Assembly (NCBI GenBank): GCA_020047775.1
Contig: JAIFNK010000247.1
Location: forward strand, 1 to 6,034
Length of the DNA: 6,034 nt
Direction: 5' to 3'
From: Akkermansia sp.
Lineage (GTDB): Bacteria > Verrucomicrobiota > Verrucomicrobiia > Verrucomicrobiales > Akkermansiaceae
Shown here in pieces: positions 1-5,827 of this stretch. The notes beneath the pieces are model-generated. The model ran no database searches. It saw nothing but the letters and a program-made list of their open reading frames with translations, and was not told the origin of the DNA. The position numbers and the translations under genes were made by a program. Numbering within the stretch: position 1 is the first letter of the stretch; every line of letters begins with the position of its first letter.

Positions 1-270
1 TTTCTGGATTTCATCGATCACCAGCAGCGCACCCTCGGGGTGGTTGCGGGCTTTGAGGCGGGCGAGATCCCATTGCTGCTCAAGCCATGCCTGGTCGCGG
101 AGTGTGGGTTCGTCCGCAGAGGCGTAATGCGCGGGAATTCCCGAGGCTTCCATGACTTGCCGCGCCAAGGTGGTTTTCCCCACCTGCCGGGGGCCTGCCA
201 GGACTTGGATGAAACGGCGCGGTTCGCGGACCCGGGAAAGCAGCTGGGAGTAGAGGTGAGAGCGCTTCAT
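1..270 (-). CDS. AAA+ ATPase, DUF4143-associated family, N-terminal part (runs off the left edge)
   Basis: Reading the minus strand from an ATG at 270 gives 90 open codons to the window edge. Residues 26-34 are GPRQVGKTT, a Walker A motif in the form typical of this ATPase family. Residues 82-90 are LLVIDEIQK, the matching Walker B. The N-terminus (MKRSHLYSQLLSR) is also typical. Full-length members are usually about 370-400 aa, with a C-terminal DUF4143 region that lies outside the window. The family is widespread, often horizontally transferred, and its cellular role is poorly defined; some members sit in toxin-antitoxin-like or defence neighbourhoods. The start is supported by the Walker A position and by the inverted repeat directly upstream. 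No clear Shine-Dalgarno sequence is seen. The HD-domain gene lies upstream on the same strand with an 82-bp gap. Confidence 0.9.
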   Translation of the reverse strand, partial: MKRSHLYSQLLSRVREPRRFIQVLAGPRQVGKTTLARQVMEASGIPAHYASADEPTLRDQAWLEQQWDLARLKARNHPEGALLVIDEIQK

Positions 271-274
271 TGGA

Positions 275-296
275 TTTACTCAGGGCATTGAGTAAA
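275..296 (-). promoter_or_regulatory. Perfect 8-bp inverted repeat before the ATPase start, candidate operator
   Basis: TTTACTCA (275-282) and TGAGTAAA (289-296) are exact reverse complements separated by 6 bases. The repeat ends 4 bases before the ATPase ATG. On the minus strand a weak -10-like TATTTT (294-299) overlaps its outer arm, so a bound protein could block initiation there. An 8-bp repeat with a short spacer is expected about once by chance in 6 kb, so the argument rests on position. I recall similar palindromes before other DUF4143 ATPase genes, but could not check this. Autoregulation is an inference. Confidence 0.5.
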
Positions 297-332
297 ATAT
301 TGTGGTTGTTTGAGCAAGTTGGATTTTTGATC

Positions 333-353
333 GCGGCGACCGGTGATCGCCGC
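333..353 (-). repeat. GC-rich hairpin at the 3' end of the HD gene (possible terminator or REP-like palindrome)
   Basis: GCGGCGA (333-339) and TCGCCGC (347-353) are exact 7-bp arms around a 7-base loop, and they touch the TAG stop of the HD reading frame (353-355). On the minus strand the hairpin is followed by an A-rich rather than T-rich run, so it is not a canonical intrinsic terminator. It may stabilise the mRNA 3' end, act as a weak terminator, or be a copy of a dispersed palindromic repeat. No second full copy occurs in this window. Confidence 0.45.
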
Positions 354-828
354 TACTCGGTGAGTTCGTGCCAGGCTTGGCGGGTGGCGATGGATTGGGC
401 GGTGGTGGTGGAGAGGAGAGTCGGGTCCGGGGTGATGCCGACGCGGCCAAGGTCGAGGCGGTCGGCGTCGAGGCAGACGGCGAGGGTGGGTTCGGATTGG
501 GGTGGGCCGCCGTTGTGGATTTGGCAGGCGGTGACGAGGAGTTCCATGCGGACGTCGTCGAGGTGGAAATGGCCGGCTTGGCGGAACTCGCGGGCGAGTT
601 GTGCGCCGCGTGGGCCGTGTTGGGGATCGCGGTATTCGTTTTCCCGGCAGGAGTCGTGGAAGACGGCGAAGAGTGGATGATTTCCTCGTCGGCTCCGTGA
701 TGGCGGGCGAGGTAGAGGCCGTTGCGGCGGACGGTGCGCCAGTGGGAGGGGCCGTGGTCGGTGTGAGGGCCGAGGCGGAATTGGGCGGTGACGAGTTGCC
801 AGAGCGGGAGTTCGGTGGGGCTGAGCAT
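353..828 (-). pseudogene. HD-domain phosphohydrolase-like protein, frameshifted
   Basis: Two minus-strand frames together encode one HD-superfamily protein. The first, from ATG 828, gives MLSPTELPLWQLV, then HGPSHWRTV and GLYLARHHGADEEIIH. The second, after a shift at about 671-675, gives LFAVFHDSCRENE, a central IHNGG and CLDADRLDLGRVG, ending at TAG 353-355. Restoring one C (CACTCTTC to CACCTCTTC) yields 158 aa with metal-ligand candidates H25/H29, the H58-D59 doublet and D121/D123. This matches small stand-alone HD proteins, presumed metal-dependent phosphohydrolases of unknown substrate. AGGA five bases before ATG 828 is a fair ribosome binding site. With no other lesion seen, a recent mutation or a sequencing error is as likely as old decay. 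Confidence 0.85.
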
Positions 829-920
829 GTTTTCCTAAGAATAGCGAAAGGGGTGGGACAAATGCGGGGGTAGGTTCAAAAATGGCAGGGAAATTTTTTC
901 ATGACTTTTTCGAGAGGGTT

Positions 921-937
921 TGATTGATGTTCAATCA
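921..937. repeat. Short inverted repeat between divergent genes, possible operator
   Basis: TGATTGA (921-927) and TCAATCA (931-937) are exact reverse complements around a 3-base spacer. They lie between the divergent HD and ADP-ribosyltransferase-like genes, just upstream of the predicted -35 at 949. A 7-bp repeat with so short a spacer is expected a few times by chance in 6 kb, so only the position makes it a candidate regulator site. Confidence 0.25.
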
Positions 938-948
938 GTTACTGTGCG

Positions 949-977
949 TTGCTCATGCTTTATGACTGATTTATGAT
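949..977 (+). promoter_or_regulatory. Predicted sigma-70 promoter for the ADP-ribosyltransferase-like gene
   Basis: TTGCTC (949-954) and TATGAT (972-977) are separated by 17 bases. The -10 matches the consensus at five of six positions and the -35 has the key TTG. Transcription would start near 984, giving a leader of about 25 bases before ATG 1010. It is the best promoter match I found in the window, though no experimental support can come from sequence alone. Confidence 0.45.
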
Positions 978-1009
978 GGGGAGCTTGACGAGGCGGGTAA
1001 AATAGAGAG

Positions 1010-1831
1010 ATGCCGCCGCCCCAGCCGTCCCCGCCGATTTCACCTTCCCAGGACGGCCCGGACCCGTTGGACGTGACGGGCAAAGTGTTCTTCCACGGCA
1101 CCAGCAAGCGCAATGCGAGGAAGATTCTCAGCGGAGGATTTCGTGACTGGTCGTGGACGGCGGAGACACCCTTGCTCAAGTATATGGCCAAGCGAGGAAT
1201 CGACCGCTGGATGCACGGCGGTTTCTACGGTCGCGGGACGTATGTCACCTGCAACTGGCGCTCGGCATTGTATTTCGGGCCGGTTCTCTTCAGGGTGGAA
1301 TTGCAGCCGGGCACCCGCATCCTACGATTGGACATCCCGCCGGATGGCAAGGCGCTGGACTCGCTGAAGCGTGAATTCGGCAAGGGAATTCTGACCAAAT
1401 CGCCATGGAAAGTGATGCCGGCCAACAAAAGACTCACCTTGGACGAGGCCATCCAACTGGCACGCCACCATGTCAATCGCTACGAAAGTGGTCGTTGGAT
1501 CAATCCGCATGCGCAAAAGCATGAGAAGCTGATGTTCGACATGCGCAACATCCTGGTGCGATATGGCATCCAAGGCTGGGGGGAACCGAGCGACCTCGGG
1601 GGGATCGTGATCTTTGCCACCGACCGGCTCAAGGTGCGTGAGGTGGCGCTTTCCCTCCCAACCGAGGACTTGCGGCGGGGATTCAATGACGTCACCACGG
1701 TCGCGGATCGCTTCCCCTCGCTGAAAGCGCTGATACGCACCTGCTTCACCGCCCGAAACCGCGGGGCAGCCAACACCCTCCGGTGGCTGGAAAAATCCAA
1801 TGAAGAACTTCGCGAGCGATTTCCTTCATGA
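1010..1831 (+). CDS. Putative ADP-ribosyltransferase (PARP-like) fold protein
   Basis: The 273-aa protein starts with a proline-rich tail (residues 1-20). It then shows VFFHGTSKRNARKIL (26-40), like the first catalytic strand and helix of PARP/ARTD enzymes (HG[ST], H29). GGFYGRGTYVT (70-80) with a following SALYFG (85-90) resembles the PARP G-x-G-x-Y...A..Y segment, with Y78 as the second NAD+-contacting residue. The stretch GGIVIFATDRLKVREVAL (197-214) resembles the last strand of the PARP fold, which normally begins with the catalytic glutamate; here G197-G198-I199 occupy that place. No signal peptide or membrane segment is seen. If active, it would more likely be a mono-ADP-ribosyltransferase than a polymerase; it may also be inactive or a related RNA 2'-phosphotransferase-type fold. 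The ATG follows a weak purine-rich AGAGAG. It is divergent from the HD gene, and its substrate is unknown. Confidence 0.65.
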   Translation: MPPPQPSPPISPSQDGPDPLDVTGKVFFHGTSKRNARKILSGGFRDWSWTAETPLLKYMAKRGIDRWMHGGFYGRGTYVTCNWRSALYFGPVLFRVELQPGTRILRLDIPPDGKALDSLKREFGKGILTKSPWKVMPANKRLTLDEAIQLARHHVNRYESGRWINPHAQKHEKLMFDMRNILVRYGIQGWGEPSDLGGIVIFATDRLKVREVALSLPTEDLRRGFNDVTTVADRFPSLKALIRTCFTARNRGAANTLRWLEKSNEELRERFPS

Positions 1832-2179
1832 GAGAGAGGCCTGAAAGCTTCGACTAAAATAGATAGACTGATGGAGTTGCTGGGCGCTCGCCGCCCACAG
1901 TCGGCTCGCCAAAAATGCCGCTTTCGACCTCCGATTCAAATTTCCCGTTTATGACACAACTTTCACCGACAAATTTGACGGATCGCGGCATTCCCGTAAG
2001 TATAACAGGACTCCCGCACGGCAGCGGCCATCAATCCGATCATCGCATCTTCCGGATCATTCCGGTAAACGCCGCTCGGACCGTCGGAGTCGGTTTCTCA
2101 TTTCCCCGGATCTAGCGCGGATTTCCCGCCCTTGTCCGTCGTTTCCCAAGGCGTTCCGCCAACGAACGCTCCCTCGCGC
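1832..2179. other. Gene-poor region between the ART-like gene and the sigma fragments
   Basis: I see no convincing gene here; the short open frames lack recognisable motifs. It holds a small GC hairpin about 50 bases after the ART-like stop, with arms TGGGCG (1881-1886) and CGCCCA (1892-1897) and no T run, so it is at best a weak terminator. It also holds the nested repeat at 1914-1992. A short inverted repeat around CCGGA...TCCGG lies near 2050-2063. No sigma homology was recognised before about 2180. Confidence 0.5.
1914..1992. repeat. Nested inverted repeat able to form a 79-base interrupted hairpin
   Basis: The outer arms AATGCCGC (1914-1921) and GCGGCATT (1985-1992) are exact complements. 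The inner arms TCAAATTT (1936-1943) and AAATTTGA (1971-1978) are also exact. CCG (1931-1933) can pair with CGG (1979-1981) across a two-base bulge, and the loop is 27 bases. One 8-bp pair is expected by chance, but correct nesting of two is less so. It could be a structured RNA leader, a remnant of a small mobile element end, or chance. Confidence 0.35.
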
Positions 2180-2461
2180 CCTGAGGAGGGTCATGAAAAT
2201 GGGATGCTCGCAGATGCTGAGCCGTCGGCGGATGATCTGGCCTAGGCAATGGGGCTTCCGGTTGAAGATGTCCGTGAGTTGCTTGCACTTGAGAGGAAAA
2301 CCACGTCGTTGGATGACCACACCCATGACACCAGTGGTGCTTCTGTATATGATTTGATCGCCGACACCAAGGCGGCGGTACCAACAGAAGCGGCGGAGCT
2401 GAACGATGACATGAAGCTCCTCCAACAAGCGGTGAATCGGTTGACATCGAAGCCGTCATGA
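2180..2461 (+). pseudogene. Sigma-70 region 3 fragment with an in-frame amber codon
   Basis: The frame through ATG 2249 encodes AEPSADDLA (2216-2242), a TAG codon (2243-2245), then AMGLPVEDVRELLALE, a SLDDHTHD segment, ASVYDLIADTKAAVPTEAAE and [10 protein letters not shown]. This follows sigma-70 region 3 and the 3-4 linker (family pattern: EPTPEELA..MGLPVE.V..., S-L-E-T-P-[IV]-G-D, F-x-D-[FL]-I-E-D, and L..LT.RE). It stops just before region 4 would begin. The TAG replaces one codon in an otherwise colinear match and could come from CAG. The part after the stop could be made from ATG 2249, giving 70 aa that end in SKPS, but with no Shine-Dalgarno before it. Its TGA (2459-2461) overlaps ATG 2458 of the next open frame. 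The N-terminal limit near 2180 is approximate. Confidence 0.75.
2431..2446 (+). other. Rearrangement junction between sigma region 3 and region 1.1
   Basis: Homology changes frame and place here. To the left, the frame of ATG 2249 reads QQAVNRLT, the region 3-4 linker. To the right, the frame of ATG 2458 reads SVDIEAV before the ATG and then [11 protein letters not shown], which fits the C-terminal part of sigma region 1.1. The region 1.1 frame is open only from 2410 (TGA at 2407-2409). The true gene start of this second piece is therefore missing, and the ATG at 2458 lies inside region 1.1. Confidence 0.6.
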
Positions 2462-3495
2462 ATCACCTTCAGGGGCTTGGCGTGGACATTCGTGATGAAC
2501 CTGTCAATTCCAATGACGATGCCGAACCCGCAAGCGCCAGCACGGCGGACGGCCTTGCCGACCTGGAGCGGTTGTATTTTCGCCAACTCGGAAAAGTGCC
2601 CCTGCTAACACGCGAACAGGAAGTGGAGATTTCCAAACGCATCGAGCATGCCGAGGCGGACGTCGCCCGCCGGTTCCACGCCTTCGGGATCGCTGCGGAG
2701 GACTATCTTGAGCTCGCCGAAAAACTTCGCGAGGGCAAGGAGCGCGTGGACCGTTTCGTGCTCGACCACCAGAATCTACCCCGCGAGAGCTATCTGAAGA
2801 ACCTGGCCGTGTTGTGCGGAAATGTGAAGGTGTTGCATGGCGAAACCACGGCGCTGTTTCGTCGCCTATCAGGAAAAAATCCCCGCGGACGGAAGAAGAT
2901 GCAGGCGGAGTTTCAGGCAAATCTCCTGGCACTCGGCCAGCTCTACGCCCGCTTTCGATTCAAGCCGGATGTCATCGAGGAGTTCTGCGAAAGTCTCGGT
3001 GGATTCGCTGAAAAGCTCGCGAAATACAGCCGTCTGCTTCGGGCTGATCCCGAAAACGGCGAGTTCCAATCCAAGCGGCATGATCTCCAACTGCGACTCT
3101 GGCATGACGCTGCGGAATTCACCGTAGCCCGGGACCACTTGCGCCATTCCCTTGATAGAACCCGCCGTGCCAAAGGGGAAATGGTCGAGGCCAACCTCCG
3201 TCTGGTGGTTTCCATCGCCAAGAAATACACCAACCGTGGCATCCCGTTTCTCGACCTGATCCAGGAAGGCAACATGGGCCTGATGAAGGCGGTTGATAAA
3301 TTCAAATACCGCCTCGGATATAAGTTTTCCACCTATGCCTCGTGGTGGATCCGCCAGTCGATCACCCGTTCGATTGCCGACCAGGCCCGCACGATCCGCA
3401 TCCCGGTTCACATGATCGAGACGATCCACAAGCTCGCTCGCGTGGAACGGCATCCGCGAGTTGATAGGTTTCACGAACGCGGCGTAGGGAATTGA
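2458..3495 (+). CDS. Sigma-70 family sigma factor, truncated at both ends (regions 1.1 end to 2.4)
   Basis: The 345-aa frame contains the end of region 1.1 (1-14) and an acidic linker. Region 1.2 follows (about 34-64, [20 protein letters not shown]). A helical non-conserved insert (about 65-235) leads to an almost textbook region 2 (about 238-320), with [47 protein letters not shown] and [10 protein letters not shown]. It would bind core RNA polymerase and the -10 element. Homology ends at HKLARVER (325-331), followed by 14 unrelated residues and a stop; regions 3 and 4 are absent, so -35 recognition and normal initiation are not expected. Intact relatives are about 500-600 aa. If translated from ATG 2458, coupled to the region-3 fragment by ATGA overlap, it could compete for core polymerase. 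A decaying pseudogene is the simpler reading. Confidence 0.85.
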   Translation: MNHLQGLGVDIRDEPVNSNDDAEPASASTADGLADLERLYFRQLGKVPLLTREQEVEISKRIEHAEADVARRFHAFGIAAEDYLELAEKLREGKERVDRFVLDHQNLPRESYLKNLAVLCGNVKVLHGETTALFRRLSGKNPRGRKKMQAEFQANLLALGQLYARFRFKPDVIEEFCESLGGFAEKLAKYSRLLRADPENGEFQSKRHDLQLRLWHDAAEFTVARDHLRHSLDRTRRAKGEMVEANLRLVVSIAKKYTNRGIPFLDLIQEGNMGLMKAVDKFKYRLGYKFSTYASWWIRQSITRSIADQARTIRIPVHMIETIHKLARVERHPRVDRFHERGVGN

Positions 3496-3583
3496 TCCTG
3501 TTATGACACAAATCAAAACGGCCACCTTGCGACAACCTCACCGGACGGGCATCATGTCAGTGTGATGCAAGTGAACGGAACTC
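3448..3583. other. Non-homologous tail of the truncated sigma frame and the gap before the next gene
   Basis: After the codons for HKLARVER, no frame I translated continues into sigma region 3 or 4, which marks a second breakpoint near 3448-3453. A weak promoter-like pair, TTGCGA (3527-3532) and CATCAT (3550-3555) with 17 bases between, could serve the downstream operon. It overlaps a 6-bp inverted repeat, GCATCA (3549-3554) and TGATGC (3563-3568). Both are low-confidence signals. Confidence 0.35.
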
Positions 3584-4948
3584 GTGGCCAAAACCACTTC
3601 AGCCGGAATTCACCGGCCCCTGACTCCTGGTCGGCCCGATAGCGGGAGAAGTCCCCGCCTCAAATGTCAGCGCAATTCAGCGCCGCTGGCGATCCATGCC
3701 TGCGAAACGGATTCCATCCTCTCAAACCTATCAACCACCCATAACCGAACACCTCATTTGAAACCCGCAATCCACGCCTATCAACATGCCCTTTCCGTTT
3801 GGGAAAAATTCCATGCCCAGTCCAAATACCCGGTCATGGATGAGGAATCCCTGACCCGCTGTGCCGCCAAGGATAACATGCTGGATCGTATCCTCCGCGC
3901 ACCTCCGCCAGGCGAACGGACACCCACGGCATTCGGCTTGTTTGTCCGCTTTGGCCGCAACTGGAAGCCTCTCCGCCAAACCTCATTTCTGGGGGAGTTC
4001 CTGCCAGGCCCTTCCACGGTGGAGCGCAGGCTGCTCGAAGCCGCGGCGAAAGGCGCGATCAAGCGCCCCCGCAGACTCCCGGTCACCGTGGAAGAATTTC
4101 CAAGCCGCATTTGGCAACGCGCCCAGGCATCGCAGAATCCCAAGCGTCTGGTCGGCGCGGCCTATCTGGCATTCAACTCCATGGTGCGCCTGCTCGAACA
4201 GCATGAGGACGACACCGATCTGGAAGACCTCATGACATTCCGCATTCCATCGGGGGACTTGCCCGACGTCATCGACCTCGCCGCCTTGTCGCCGGGGCGA
4301 TTCCTCGATCTGAAAAACCGCATCATCGACTGGCTCATGGAGGAATTCCGCACCGGGCGCTTCGAACTCACCAGCGAGGTCATGCCAGCCATCAAGGCCT
4401 GGGTGCTGGTGGACACCGGGAATCGCGATGAGGGCATTGACATGCTATCAGCCGAAACACGGGCCACGATGGAGAAATATCTGACGACTCACAGATTGTG
4501 CGACCACCACCACACCCGCCGACTCGGGCGGTTGATGTTCCGCTTCGGGCTTCGTCGGCTTGCTTCTCAATGCACCAAGGTTCTCGGTGATTCGCCCTGG
4601 AAACTCGGTTGGCAATATCAAGCGATCTCGGGAAACGCACATGCCCGCATCCGCCAGATCATTCTCAGGCCTGATAGCGATGCCGATGCCTGGATGAAAG
4701 AACCCGCGCTGGCCTGCTCCGCGATGACGATCCCGCTGTGGCTGATGGATGGCGTGGAGCGGGTTTCCGAACTCACCGCACTCTTCAACAAGGCCGCCGG
4801 GTGTCCATGGATTTTCCCGCGCCTCCAACACATCTATCAATGGCATCTCGCGCTTGCCGGCAAGCATGAGGAACTCCGCCAGATCGAACAAATCGCCCCT
4901 GACCTTGCTGTCGGGCTTTCCGGATCACTCACCCCATCCATCCCATGA
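3584..4948 (+). CDS. Hypothetical helical protein, first gene of the right-hand operon
   Basis: I do not recognise the family. The open frame gives up to 454 aa from a GTG at 3584. Residues 1-58 are rich in Pro, Ser, Thr and Arg and look non-coding. A TTG at 3758 (residue 59) or ATG at 3836 (residue 85) are alternative starts, and none has a Shine-Dalgarno. From about residue 60 the sequence looks like a soluble alpha-helical protein, with an acidic stretch EQHEDDTDLEDL (205-216), CDHHHTRR (306-313) and a C-terminal helical segment (about 410-440). No signal peptide, membrane segment, Walker motif or known catalytic motif is seen. The stop overlaps the next start by ATGA, which implies translational coupling. 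A scaffold or partner role for the small downstream proteins is only an inference. Confidence 0.7.
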   Translation: MAKTTSAGIHRPLTPGRPDSGRSPRLKCQRNSAPLAIHACETDSILSNLSTTHNRTPHLKPAIHAYQHALSVWEKFHAQSKYPVMDEESLTRCAAKDNMLDRILRAPPPGERTPTAFGLFVRFGRNWKPLRQTSFLGEFLPGPSTVERRLLEAAAKGAIKRPRRLPVTVEEFPSRIWQRAQASQNPKRLVGAAYLAFNSMVRLLEQHEDDTDLEDLMTFRIPSGDLPDVIDLAALSPGRFLDLKNRIIDWLMEEFRTGRFELTSEVMPAIKAWVLVDTGNRDEGIDMLSAETRATMEKYLTTHRLCDHHHTRRLGRLMFRFGLRRLASQCTKVLGDSPWKLGWQYQAISGNAHARIRQIILRPDSDADAWMKEPALACSAMTIPLWLMDGVERVSELTALFNKAAGCPWIFPRLQHIYQWHLALAGKHEELRQIEQIAPDLAVGLSGSLTPSIP

Positions 4949-5349
4949 AACGCATTCGAAGAAACTGCAATATGCCATGCCCCTTCAAACAGGGTGACAG
5001 TATCCGCCCGGTCGCCATGTTCGAACACCACGACTACCGCCGTGGCGAGAGCTACACCGTGGTCGAGATCGACCCGAACGACTCGACCCTCAAGGCGCGC
5101 GACGAACACGGGCAGACCGGCCGATGGATCCGTTGGCGCGACTGCGAAAAATTCAATGACATCGGCTGGGAATGGCTGAAAGGCCAACTCTCCGTCGAAG
5201 CATTGGAACTCCTCACCGCGTTCGACGGCCTGCAAAACCTCAAGCTCCGCCCTCAAGTGCGTATGGCCCTCGTGAACCATTTGCCGGGGCTCAAGGACAA
5301 GGTGCTCGATGCCTGCGTCTCCCTCGAATCCAAAACCAACGAAATCTAA
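4945..5349 (+). CDS. Small SH3-like/helical protein, tandem paralogue 1
   Basis: The frame is 134 aa from ATG 4945, which overlaps the upstream stop by ATGA. Alignment with the next gene supports ATG 4972 (residue 10) as an alternative start, which would give 125 aa. Residues 18-67 look like a small beta-barrel (GDSIRPV..., RRGESYTVVEI, TLKARDEHGQTG) ending in RWRDC (63-67). Then come IGWEW (73-77) and a helical tail with LLTAFDGL (89-96) and a leucine pattern to about 125. No catalytic motif or membrane segment is visible. The architecture suggests a binding or adaptor module, but the family is not recognised. Confidence 0.8.
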   Translation: MKRIRRNCNMPCPFKQGDSIRPVAMFEHHDYRRGESYTVVEIDPNDSTLKARDEHGQTGRWIRWRDCEKFNDIGWEWLKGQLSVEALELLTAFDGLQNLKLRPQVRMALVNHLPGLKDKVLDACVSLESKTNEI

Positions 5350-5355
5350 TCATAT

Positions 5356-5772
5356 ATGAATCCAGCACCCATTGGCACCCGCATTCAGGTGATTTCCAAA
5401 AACCATCACCACTACCGGATCGGCGGCATCTACCGCGTCCACCAAGTGGATGGAGACGGCACTTTGAAGGCCATTGATGATTTCGGGATCGAAGGAGATT
5501 TCCTGAGATGGAGGGACTGCCGGCCGGTCGGCATCGGCTGGGAGTGGATCCGTGAGCATCTCGACGCCAGTTCGCTGGACCTGCTCAGTGCCTTCGACGG
5601 ATTGGAGCATCTTCGTCTCCGTGACGAGGTGGAAACCAAGGTCATCACTTCCATTCCAAACCTTGCGGAGGCGATTCTCAACCTCCTTCCCGCAGTCGAG
5701 GAGGAAATGGAGGGTCTCAGAAACCAATCCCCGGAAGAAGAAGAGATCGATCTCGATAGTCTTGGCATCTGA
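5356..5772 (+). CDS. Small SH3-like/helical protein, tandem paralogue 2
   Basis: This 138-aa protein begins 6 bp after its paralogue. The two share roughly 40% identity by eye over about 110 residues: TLKA-D--G, RWRDC (51-55), IGWEW (60-64), LLSAFDGL (76-83), an L-LR step and the later P-L pair. The C-terminus differs: here it ends in an acidic tail (EEEMEG, then SPEEEEIDLDSLGI) that the first copy lacks. That points to a duplication followed by divergence, perhaps to bind different partners. No Shine-Dalgarno is seen before ATG 5356. The function is unknown. Confidence 0.8.
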   Translation: MNPAPIGTRIQVISKNHHHYRIGGIYRVHQVDGDGTLKAIDDFGIEGDFLRWRDCRPVGIGWEWIREHLDASSLDLLSAFDGLEHLRLRDEVETKVITSIPNLAEAILNLLPAVEEEMEGLRNQSPEEEEIDLDSLGI

Positions 5773-5827
5773 TCCGTCCGGGCACATTCAAAAATTTCAG
5801 CCATTTCAGTTTTTCAGATTTTACTCC

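Noticed and set aside
280..873. Long open frames on the plus strand opposite the HD gene, such as 270-680 and 368-700.
   Set aside because: Their products are low-complexity Gly/Arg/Val-rich sequences that mirror the codon use of the minus-strand HD gene, whose motifs are clear.
1881..1897. A GC hairpin after the ART-like gene as an intrinsic terminator.
   Set aside because: The stem is only 6 bp and no T run follows it on either strand.
2193..2357. A 54-aa open frame starting at ATG 2193/2199 right after the strong Shine-Dalgarno-like GAGGAGGG (2183-2190).
   Set aside because: It lies in another frame than the clear sigma region-3 homology across the same bases, and its composition (Arg, Met, Trp rich) looks like a shadow. 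The purine run also codes for E-E-G in the sigma frame.
1949..3511. An 11-base direct repeat, TTATGACACAA, at 1949-1959 and 3501-3511 that flanks the sigma pieces.
   Set aside because: About four 11-base matches are expected by chance in a 6-kb window, and similarity does not extend beyond the repeat, so it does not support element ends or target-site duplication.
2869..3525. A 218-aa minus-strand open frame under the sigma gene.
   Set aside because: It is antisense to strongly conserved sigma region 2 and shows no recognisable motif.
3696..3761. A 21-aa frame (MPAKRIPSSQTYQPP...) ending at the TTG start candidate of the hypothetical gene, as a possible leader peptide.
   Set aside because: There is no ribosome binding site, attenuator hairpin or regulatory codon run to support it.
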